This document shows positions 46,969 through 54,353 of a stretch of 55,603 nucleotides of DNA, piece by piece. The stretch's first letter is position 1. Each line of letters begins with the position of its first letter. Under the pieces are notes generated by a model, which ran no database searches, was not told the origin of the DNA, and saw only the letters and a program-made list of their open reading frames with translations. The DNA comes from Mycolicibacterium sp. lyk4-40-TYG-92. Lineage in GTDB: Bacteria; Actinomycetota; Actinomycetes; Mycobacteriales; Mycobacteriaceae. The position numbers were made by a program, and so were the translations under genes. The DNA lies in contig NZ_JARVRX010000022.1 in assembly GCF_030209435.1 (NCBI RefSeq), forward strand, positions 1-55,603. Reading direction: 5' to 3'.

Positions 46969-48414
46969 ATGACCACCATGAACACCACGGACGTCGTCGT
47001 TGTCGGCGCCGGCCCGACGGGCCTGACGTTGGCATGCGAACTCGCCATGCGCGGTGTCGCGGTGCAGTTGCTCGAACAACGCCGCGACATCCCGAACATC
47101 ACCCGGGCCTTCGGCGTGCACGCGCGGACCCTGGAACTGCTCGACGCCCGCGGTCTGGCCGACGAACTCGTGCAGCGCGGGCTCCCCGTCCAGAGCGTGA
47201 GCCCCGTTCCCGGCGCCGCGATCAACCTGCAGGAATTACCCACGCGCTACCCGATGGTGCTGATGGCACCGCAGAGCCTGACCGAACGGGTGCTGACCGC
47301 ACGCGCCATCGAACTCGGCGTCGAAATCCGTTACGGCGCGCAGGTGGTCGGCCTGGCACAGGACAGCGACGGGGTCACCGTGCGACTCGCGGACCAGAGC
47401 TCGGTTCGCGCCGGTTACCTCGTCGGCTGCGACGGTGCGCACAGCCCGGTGCGCACGATGCTGGGCATCGGGTTCGCCGGCAAGCAGTACCAGACCCACA
47501 TCCTGCTGGCAGATGTCCGGCTGGCGAACCCCCCGGCCGGTGGGCTGGCCGCCGCGAACAGTCCCGACGGCGTCGTACTGCTGGTCCCGTTCGGCGACGG
47601 CTGGTTCCGCGCCATCGCGTGGGACCGGACCCGGGAAGACGTGCCACTCGGCGAGCCGGTACCGCTTTCAGAGATCACGGACTCCCTGCACCGCATCGCG
47701 AAAACGGACTTCGGCGTCGGCGAGATGCGCTGGAGTACCCGATTCCTGTCCGAGCGCCGGCAGGCAGACCGGTATCGCGTCGGCCGCTGCTTCATCGCCG
47801 GGGACGCGGCCCACGTCCACTCACCCCTCGGGGCACAGGGCATGAACACCGGAATCCAGGATGCGATGAACCTGGGCTGGAAGCTGGCGTCGGCGGTCAA
47901 GGGCACCGCACCGGCCTGGCTGTTGGACAGCTATCAGCGCGAACGCCATGCCGTCGGCGCACAGGTGCTCAAACTCACCGACGCGTTCAATCAACTGGTC
48001 CTGGGCCGCAGCCTGCCGCGGCGACTCCTGCGGCGCATCGCGATCACCGCGCTACTGAGCACCGGGCCGACCAGGCGCGCCATGGGAGGGCGGCTCAGCG
48101 GAATCGGGATCAGTTATCCCCGCAAGCGCGGCGATCACCCGCTGGTCGGGCGACGGATGCCCGACGTGGCGTGCACCGGCACCCGGGTCTACGAACTGCT
48201 GCGTGACGGCCGATTCCTACTGCTGACCAAGAGGGGTCTGACGCTCGACCGCACCGACCTCACCTGCGCGGTCACAGTCGATGACCAGTTGCCGCCCGCC
48301 GTGCTGATCCGGCCCGACGGCTACGTCGCGTGGGCCGGGGACGCGGCAGCAGCCCCTGACGCCGTCACGAATTGGTGCGGAAGCGCCGAGCTCGCTAACT
48401 CACCTCGGCCGTGA
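46969..48414 (+). CDS. FAD-dependent aromatic-ring monooxygenase (PHBH/PheA-TfdB type)
   Basis: 481 residues from ATG 46969, with GAGGAG 6 nt upstream; upstream in-frame codons lie in the operator and are rejected. FAD motif GAGPTGLTLACELA near residues 12-25, DG motif YLVGCDGAHSPVR near 150, and the second FAD motif FIAGDAAHVHSPLGAQGMNTGIQDAMNLGWKL. Such enzymes hydroxylate phenols or polyketide-like aromatics and anthracycline-type rings. The C-terminal thioredoxin-like domain is short and ends without a Cys-rich site. It is inserted between ffh and glnD and overlaps the glnD end by 20 nt, convergently. Confidence 0.9.
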   Translation: MTTMNTTDVVVVGAGPTGLTLACELAMRGVAVQLLEQRRDIPNITRAFGVHARTLELLDARGLADELVQRGLPVQSVSPVPGAAINLQELPTRYPMVLMAPQSLTERVLTARAIELGVEIRYGAQVVGLAQDSDGVTVRLADQSSVRAGYLVGCDGAHSPVRTMLGIGFAGKQYQTHILLADVRLANPPAGGLAAANSPDGVVLLVPFGDGWFRAIAWDRTREDVPLGEPVPLSEITDSLHRIAKTDFGVGEMRWSTRFLSERRQADRYRVGRCFIAGDAAHVHSPLGAQGMNTGIQDAMNLGWKLASAVKGTAPAWLLDSYQRERHAVGAQVLKLTDAFNQLVLGRSLPRRLLRRIAITALLSTGPTRRAMGGRLSGIGISYPRKRGDHPLVGRRMPDVACTGTRVYELLRDGRFLLLTKRGLTLDRTDLTCAVTVDDQLPPAVLIRPDGYVAWAGDAAAAPDAVTNWCGSAELANSPRP

Positions 48415-50893
48415 TCACCGCTGGCTTGACAGGCACGGGCGCAGGCAACACCGCGTAGAGATCCTGCTCGAACGCGGTCCGGGCCTCGGCGGCCGTGAAG
48501 TCCTCGGGAACCACCAGACCGAACGCGTCGACGACGGTGGCGCCCAGCGTCGTCACCTTGGCCCAGGCGATGTCCACGCCCTTGCGCTCGATCACCGCGG
48601 CCAGGCGGGCGAGCAGGCCGGGCCGGTCGGCGCTGCGGATCTGCACCACGAACTCTTCGTCCGAGGAACCCTCGAACCAGCGCACGCGGGGTGGCGCGAT
48701 CGCGTGGTAGCCCGGCACCGCTGCCGGAATCTCACCGGCCCGCCGCGTCGCGGCCGGAGTTTCCTCGTCGCGCTGCTCGAGTGCGGCGATCACGTCGAGA
48801 TCGCCGTCGAGCGCCAGGATGAACTGCTGGCGCAGCAGTTCGGCGGCCGGCGGCGCGCCGAAATGCGGCGACACCACGAACGTATTGATGGCCAGCCCCT
48901 CGTGGCTGTTGACCGACGCCGAATGCACCCGCAGCGAGTGCAGGGCCAGTACACCGGCAGCCTTGGACAGCAGGCCGCGCCGATCCGGGGCGAGCATCGT
49001 GACGTTGAACAGGTGCGCACTGTCCGCCGCGGTGAGCTCTACGTGGACACCGCTCTGGTCGGCTCGCGAAAGTAATTGTGGATCAATGGGATCGGGGTGC
49101 GGCAGGTCCTCCCCCGCCATCATCAGCCGGCACCGCCGGACCAGATCGCCGATCAGGGAGGCTTTCCAGTCGCCCCACACGCCGGGACCCGTGGCGAGCG
49201 AATCCGCCTCGGCCAGCGCGTGCAGCAGCTCCAGCAGTAGCGGATCGCCGCCCAACGCGTCGACCACCGCGGCAATGGTGTTGGGGTCCTGCAGGTCTCG
49301 CCGAGTCGCCGTCTCCGGCAACAGCAGGTGGTAGCGCACCATCTTGACCAGCACCTCGATATCGGCCGGCCACAGGCCGAGCCGGATACCGATCTGATTG
49401 GCCAGTTCGGCGCCGATCACACTGTGATCGCCACCACGGCCCTTGCCGATGTCATGCAGCAGCGCACCGAGCACCAGCAGATCGGGCCGGTCCACGCGGG
49501 TGGTGAAAGCGCTTGCCCGGGAAACGGTTTCGATCAGGTGCCGGTCGACGGTCCAGATGTGCACGACGTCGCGCGGCGGCAGGTCACGGATCGCGCCCCA
49601 CTCCGGGAACAGCCGGCCCCACAGGCCGGTCCGGTCGAGGGCCTCCACGGTGGACACCGCACCCGGCCCGGCCGCCAGCATCACCAGCAGGTCGTTGAGT
49701 GCCTCTTTCGGCCACGGTGCCCGCAATTCGGGCGCCGACTCGGCCAGCCGCGCCAACGTCGAGGCCGCGATGGGCAGTCCGTTGGTGGCCGCCGCGGCGG
49801 CCACTCGGAGAATCAGGCCGGGGTCGCGCTGCGGCTTGGCGTCGCGGGCCAGGATCACCTCGCCGCCGAACTCCAGCACACCCTCGTCCAGCGGTCGCCG
49901 GACGGGCCGTTTGAGTGCCGCAAAGCCTCTGCGCGGCAAGGCATTCCCCGCGGTCCGCACGCCGGCGTCCACGTAGAAGCTGATGGTGCGGGCGGCATCG
50001 CTGATCATGCGCGCCAGATCGAAGCGGTCACCGATACCCAGCGCGGCGCCGACCTCGTCGGCGTACTGGGCCAGCACCATCTCGCGGCCCTTGTGAGAGA
50101 CGCGATGGAGCTCGGTGCGAACGTTGAGAAGTGCCAGGTGAGCGTCGCCCAGGGTGCCGATCGGCGAAGCCACGGAACGACTCGGGTAGACGTCGGCCAA
50201 CTGCGCCATGGCCAGTGCGTTGAGCAGCTGGACATCACGCAGGCCGCCGCGGCCGTTCTTCAGATCCGGTTCGGCACGGTGCGCGATCTGACCGGAACGC
50301 TCCCACCGCGCCGCGGCGTGTTCGATCAATTCGGTGAAGCGTGAGGTGATCCCGGTCCGCCACTGCCGCCGGGCCCCGCCGACCAACAGGGACGACAGAT
50401 CCGAATCGCCGGCGATGTGCCGGGCGTCGAGCATGGCCAGCCCGGCAGAGACGTCACCGGCCGCGGTCTTGAGTGCCTGCGGCACCGTCCGGACGCTGTG
50501 ATCGAGATGAATGTTGGCGTCCCACAACGGGTACCACAGCGCCTCGGCGACCTCGGTGACGTCGGCCTGCGGCAGGTCGTCGTGCAGGAGCATCAAATCC
50601 AGGTCGGAGTACGGCAGCATCTCCCGCCGTCCGAGACCGCCAGTGGCCACGATGGAGAATCCACTGGTCTCGGTGATACCGATCTCGGTTGCCTTTGCGG
50701 CAAGCCAGAATTCATACAGATCGACCAGAGCCTCGCGCAACGCCACCGAATCGAGGCGGCGCGCGCCGCCGGTGAGCAACTGCTCGACCGCAGCGCTCAG
50801 GTCGCTTGCCGGACGGGTTGATCCCGCTGCCGAAGCAGGCGAAACCGAAGTATCGTCGGCTCCGGCAGCGGAATCTGGTGTCTGCATTGTCAT
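48395..50893 (-). CDS. glnD: Bifunctional PII uridylyl/adenylyl-transferase and removing enzyme
   Basis: 832 residues. Nucleotidyltransferase domain with GGLGRRE at 85-91 and the metal site SDLDLM at 96-101; a GlnD PII-transferase region; HD domain with HDIGKGRGGDHSVIGA for removal; two C-terminal ACT domains (SADRPGLLARL and DRRGLLSKAAG). In actinobacteria GlnD adenylylates PII rather than uridylylates it. It senses nitrogen state and modifies GlnB, encoded 17 nt upstream. Third gene of amt-glnB-glnD. Confidence 0.95.
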   Translation of the reverse strand: MTMQTPDSAAGADDTSVSPASAAGSTRPASDLSAAVEQLLTGGARRLDSVALREALVDLYEFWLAAKATEIGITETSGFSIVATGGLGRREMLPYSDLDLMLLHDDLPQADVTEVAEALWYPLWDANIHLDHSVRTVPQALKTAAGDVSAGLAMLDARHIAGDSDLSSLLVGGARRQWRTGITSRFTELIEHAAARWERSGQIAHRAEPDLKNGRGGLRDVQLLNALAMAQLADVYPSRSVASPIGTLGDAHLALLNVRTELHRVSHKGREMVLAQYADEVGAALGIGDRFDLARMISDAARTISFYVDAGVRTAGNALPRRGFAALKRPVRRPLDEGVLEFGGEVILARDAKPQRDPGLILRVAAAAATNGLPIAASTLARLAESAPELRAPWPKEALNDLLVMLAAGPGAVSTVEALDRTGLWGRLFPEWGAIRDLPPRDVVHIWTVDRHLIETVSRASAFTTRVDRPDLLVLGALLHDIGKGRGGDHSVIGAELANQIGIRLGLWPADIEVLVKMVRYHLLLPETATRRDLQDPNTIAAVVDALGGDPLLLELLHALAEADSLATGPGVWGDWKASLIGDLVRRCRLMMAGEDLPHPDPIDPQLLSRADQSGVHVELTAADSAHLFNVTMLAPDRRGLLSKAAGVLALHSLRVHSASVNSHEGLAINTFVVSPHFGAPPAAELLRQQFILALDGDLDVIAALEQRDEETPAATRRAGEIPAAVPGYHAIAPPRVRWFEGSSDEEFVVQIRSADRPGLLARLAAVIERKGVDIAWAKVTTLGATVVDAFGLVVPEDFTAAEARTAFEQDLYAVLPAPVPVKPAVITAEVS

Positions 50894-50910
50894 CTGGTGG
50901 TCAGCCGACG

Positions 50911-51249
50911 TCAGATGGCGTCGCTGCCCCGCTCACCCGTGCGGACGCGGACAACGGTCTCGACAGAGGTGACCCACACCTTGCCGTCACCGATCTTGCC
51001 CGTCCGCGCGGCCTGCACGATGACATCCACAACCTTGTCGACCGACGTGTCGTCGACGATGACCTCAACTCGAACCTTGGGCACGAAGTCCACCGAGTAC
51101 TCAGCGCCACGGTAAACCTCGGTGTGGCCCTTCTGGCGCCCGTAGCCCTGCACCTCGCTGACGGTCATCCCGAGGATGCCCATCTGCTCGAGACCGGTCT
51201 TGACGTCTTCGAGCGTGAACGGCTTGACGATCGCCGTGATCAACTTCAT
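50911..51249 (-). CDS. glnB: Nitrogen regulatory protein PII
   Basis: 112 residues from ATG 51249; an in-frame ATG six codons upstream is unneeded. T-loop with Tyr51 in GYGRQKGHTEVYRGAEYSVDF (the modified tyrosine, adenylylated in actinobacteria), and B-loop TGKIGDGKVW. PII binds ATP, ADP and 2-oxoglutarate and controls AmtB and nitrogen metabolism. Lies between amt and glnD in one operon; a 60-nt gap from amt contains a ribosome-binding site AAGGAATTG. Confidence 0.97.
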   Translation of the reverse strand: MKLITAIVKPFTLEDVKTGLEQMGILGMTVSEVQGYGRQKGHTEVYRGAEYSVDFVPKVRVEVIVDDTSVDKVVDVIVQAARTGKIGDGKVWVTSVETVVRVRTGERGSDAI

Positions 51250-51309
51250 TTGAGCAATTCCTTCCAAATAACCGCGGTACCCGTGGATGTCACCGTAAAT
51301 CCTTCCCGA

Positions 51310-52629
51310 TCACGCGAATTCATAAGCGGTTTCCGCGTGTTCGGCCTCGTCGATACCGTTGGCCTCGTCTTCGGTGTCAAGGCGCAGACCGATGGTGTAC
51401 TTGACGATCAAGGCCAAGATAGCGGTACCGATCGCCGAGTACGCGAGCACCGCGAACGCACCGACGGCCTGACGCCACAGCTGGTCGAATCCACCGCCGT
51501 AGAACAGACCCTTGACCGCGGCCGGGGCCTCAGGAGCGGCCACCAGGCCGACCATCAGAGTGCCGAACAGACCACCGACCAGGTGGACGCCCACGACGTC
51601 GAGCGCGTCGTCGAAGCCCAGCTTGAACTTCAAGCCGACCGCCAGCGCACAGACCACACCGGCACCCGCACCGATCGCCAGCGCACCGAGCACGTTGACC
51701 GACGAGCAGGACGGGGTGATGGCCACCAGGCCGGCGACGATGCCCGATGCCGCGCCCAGGGAGGTGGCGTGACCGTCGCGAATCTTCTCCGTCAGCAGCC
51801 AGAACAGCATGGCGGCAGCGGTCGCCACGGTGGTGGTGATGAACGTCGACGCGGCGACACCGTCGGAGTTCAGCGCGGAGCCGGCGTTGAAGCCGTACCA
51901 GCCGAACCACAGCAGCCCGGCGCCCAGCATCACGAACGGCAGGTTGTGCGGCCGCATCGGGGTGGTGGGCCAGCCGGCCCGCTTGCCCAGGATGATCGCC
52001 AGCACCAGGCCCGCGGTACCGGAGTTGATGTGCACCGCGGTACCACCGGCGAAGTCGATTGCCTTGAGCTTGTTGGCAATCCAGCCGCCGTGCTCGCCGG
52101 TGATGCCGTCGAACGCGAACACCCAGTGCGCGACCGGGAAGTAGACGAAGGTGGCCCACAGGCCGGCGAACAGCAGCCAGCCGCCGAACTTGAGGCGGTC
52201 GGCGACGGCGCCGGAAATCAGGGCGACGGTGATGATCGCGAACATCAGCTGGAACGCCACGAACACCAGCTGTGGGATGGTCCCGGCGAGAGGAATCTTG
52301 ACGGCCGCGGTGGCTCCCGCGGCCAGGTGCGGCACCAATGAGTTGCCACCGATGAGGCCCTTGAGTCCCCAGTACTGCGTCGGATCGCCGACGAAGCTCC
52401 ACTTGTCGTTGCCGAATGCCAACGAGTAACCGAACAGCACCCACAACACGGTGACGACGCCCATGGCGCTGACGCTCATCATGATCATGTTGAGCACGCC
52501 CTTACGGCGCACCATGCCGCCGTAGAAGAACGCCAGACCGGGTGTCATCAACAGCACGAGCGCAGCACTCGCCAACATCCATGCTGTGTCACCGGTGTCC
52601 GGCGTGCCCAAGATAGGGAATCCATCCAC
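51310..52629 (-). CDS. amt: Ammonium transporter
   Basis: 439 residues with eleven predicted membrane segments and the extracytoplasmic N-terminus. Amt signature DTAWMLASAALVLLMTPGLAFFYGGMVRRKGVLN and conserved central histidines in AVHINSG and DVVGVHLVGG, plus FVYFPVAHWVF. It transports ammonium/ammonia and is gated by PII. It heads the amt-glnB-glnD operon; a GGAGG ribosome-binding site lies 14 nt upstream. GlnR-like boxes at 52723-52770 indicate induction under nitrogen limitation. Corresponds to Rv2920c. Confidence 0.96.
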   Translation of the reverse strand: MDGFPILGTPDTGDTAWMLASAALVLLMTPGLAFFYGGMVRRKGVLNMIMMSVSAMGVVTVLWVLFGYSLAFGNDKWSFVGDPTQYWGLKGLIGGNSLVPHLAAGATAAVKIPLAGTIPQLVFVAFQLMFAIITVALISGAVADRLKFGGWLLFAGLWATFVYFPVAHWVFAFDGITGEHGGWIANKLKAIDFAGGTAVHINSGTAGLVLAIILGKRAGWPTTPMRPHNLPFVMLGAGLLWFGWYGFNAGSALNSDGVAASTFITTTVATAAAMLFWLLTEKIRDGHATSLGAASGIVAGLVAITPSCSSVNVLGALAIGAGAGVVCALAVGLKFKLGFDDALDVVGVHLVGGLFGTLMVGLVAAPEAPAAVKGLFYGGGFDQLWRQAVGAFAVLAYSAIGTAILALIVKYTIGLRLDTEDEANGIDEAEHAETAYEFA

Positions 52630-52722
52630 TGGCCGCTTCCTCCTTCACCTATGTCATGGGCAGACGCCGATGACCTAGGCCAGAACTTTGCGCATCGGTT
52701 GTTTCGCCGACGGCGCGCGGGC

Positions 52723-52770
52723 GTTTCACGTATGTGAACGGATCGACCAGTTACGTTTCGGCGCGGTTAA
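52723..52770 (-). promoter_or_regulatory. Two GlnR-like boxes upstream of amt
   Basis: On the amt strand the boxes read TTAAC-N6-GAAAC (52770-52755) and TTCAC-N6-GAAAC (52738-52723), with 16 bp between them. Both match the actinobacterial GlnR pattern gTnAC-N6-GnAAC. They lie 94-141 nt before the amt start. Confidence 0.68.
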
Positions 52771-52799
52771 GGCCCTCTTCGTCGGCCCTACGGCGCCGT

Positions 52800-52859
52800 G
52801 TGAACAGTCGTGAAAACCCCCTATTTCGGTCGAAATAGGGGGTTTTCACAAGTGTTCAC
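52800..52859. terminator. Long perfect hairpin between ftsY and amt
   Basis: Inner arms of 19 nt (52810-52828 and 52831-52849) pair perfectly around a 2-nt centre; beyond 3-nt mismatches, outer arms GTGAACA (52800-52806) and TGTTCAC (52853-52859) add 7 bp. It begins 21 nt after the ftsY stop. It probably ends ftsY transcription, but the symmetric AT/GC pattern also fits a protein-binding or mobile-element remnant site. Confidence 0.7.
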
Positions 52860-52879
52860 GACAGCTCGGGAGGCGGCGG

Positions 52880-54241
52880 CTAGCCCAAGAGCGCGTCGAC
52901 GAAGGCCGCAGGCTCGAACGGTGCCAGGTCGTCCGGTCCCTCGCCGAGGCCGACGAGCTTCACCGGTACGCCGAGCTCCTGCTGCACCCGGAACACGATG
53001 CCGCCCTTCGCGGTGCCGTCGAGTTTGGTCAGCACCACGCCGGTGATGTCGACCACCTCGGCGAACACGCGGGCCTGCGGCAGGCTGTTCTGGCCGATGG
53101 TGGCGTCGAGCACCAGCAGCACCTCGTCGACCTTGGCGCGCTTCTCGACGACGCGCTTGACCTTGCCCAGCTCGTCCATCAGACCGGTCTTGGTGTGCAG
53201 CCGGCCCGCCGTGTCCACCACGACGACGTCAGCGCCCGCTGCGATGCCCTTGTCGACGGCGTCGAACGCCACGGAGGCCGGGTCCGCGCCCTCGGGGCCG
53301 CGCACGATGTCAGCGCCGACGCGTGCGCCCCAGCTCTGCAGCTGGTCGGCCGCGGCGGCACGGAAGGTGTCTGCGGCGCCGAGTACGACGCGGCGGCCGT
53401 CGGCGACCAGCACGCGGGCCAATTTGCCGACGGTGGTGGTCTTGCCCGCTCCGTTGACGCCCACCACCAGCAACACCGACGGCTTGTCGGCGTGCGGCAG
53501 CGCCTTGATGGAGCGGTCCAGGTCGGTCCGCAGTTCGTTGATCAGCACGTCACGCAGCACCGCACGGGCGTCGGTCTCGGTGCGCACGTTGGCCTCGGCC
53601 ATGCGGCTGCGCAGCGCGCTGACGATCGACTCGGTGGCGACCGGACCCAGGTCGGCGATCAGCAGAGTGTCTTCGATGGACTCCCACGAGTCCTCGTCGA
53701 GGTCGCCGCCACCCAGCAGGCCCAGCATGCTGCGGCCCAGCGTTGTCTGCGACTTGGCCAGGCGGCCACGTAGGCGCTCCAACCGGCCCGCGGTCGGTGC
53801 GATCTCATCGCGCGGAGCAACCTCTGGCTCGGGTTCAGCTTCCGGTTCGGGTGCTGCCTCCGGTTCAGGCTCGGGTGCTGCCTCAGGTTCGGGCGTGACC
53901 GTCGGCTCCGGCTCGGCAACGACTTCCGGCTGCTCGGCAACCACTTCCGGCTCGGCCACGACCTCCGGCTCGGGCAGCTGGACATCGGCGATGGTGCGCT
54001 TGCGCGAGTCCCGCGGAATCTCGGCGTCGTCGCCGACGGTCGGCAATTTCTCCGCGGTGTCCGAACTACTGAACGTGATGCCCGATGACGCCGTGTAGCC
54101 GCCGGAACGGTCCAGCTTCGGAGTCTCCTCCGGCGCGGACAACGAAATCCTGCTGCGCCGGTAGCGGACGAATCCGACCACCAGAGCGGTGACAACGAGA
54201 ACAGCAACGATCGCTATCGCGATCCAGAGACCTTCCGACAC
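52880..54241 (-). CDS. ftsY: Signal recognition particle receptor FtsY
   Basis: 453 residues from GTG 54241. N-terminal membrane segment at about 6-25 is a mycobacterial feature. Residues 90-143 are a Glu/Pro/Val/Ala-rich acidic spacer with EPEVVAE-like repeats. The NG GTPase follows, with G1 GVNGAGKTTT at 251-260, DTAGRLHTKTGLM and TKLDGTAKGGIVF. FtsY meets the Ffh-ribosome complex at the membrane. In M. tuberculosis smc lies upstream; here a 13E12-type gene is 112 nt away. Confidence 0.96.
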   Translation of the reverse strand: MSEGLWIAIAIVAVLVVTALVVGFVRYRRSRISLSAPEETPKLDRSGGYTASSGITFSSSDTAEKLPTVGDDAEIPRDSRKRTIADVQLPEPEVVAEPEVVAEQPEVVAEPEPTVTPEPEAAPEPEPEAAPEPEAEPEPEVAPRDEIAPTAGRLERLRGRLAKSQTTLGRSMLGLLGGGDLDEDSWESIEDTLLIADLGPVATESIVSALRSRMAEANVRTETDARAVLRDVLINELRTDLDRSIKALPHADKPSVLLVVGVNGAGKTTTVGKLARVLVADGRRVVLGAADTFRAAAADQLQSWGARVGADIVRGPEGADPASVAFDAVDKGIAAGADVVVVDTAGRLHTKTGLMDELGKVKRVVEKRAKVDEVLLVLDATIGQNSLPQARVFAEVVDITGVVLTKLDGTAKGGIVFRVQQELGVPVKLVGLGEGPDDLAPFEPAAFVDALLG

Positions 54242-54353
54242 CGTGCCATTCTGTCAGCCGCACCAAGTCCTGCCGCGCATGGCAGACGTGCCCCGGCCGG
54301 CGCAGACCGACACAACGATCGTCGCGGGCGGGCAGATCAATCGATCCGAGCAC

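Noticed and set aside
46835..47035. N-terminal extension of Ffh
   Set aside because: It crosses the -10 box and the operator repeats of the divergent monooxygenase; GTG 46834 gives the standard 525-residue protein.
53800..54000. Repetitive sequence in ftsY as a possible CRISPR or satellite
   Set aside because: It is an in-frame Glu/Pro/Val acidic spacer with short degenerate repeats, no constant repeat/spacer structure.
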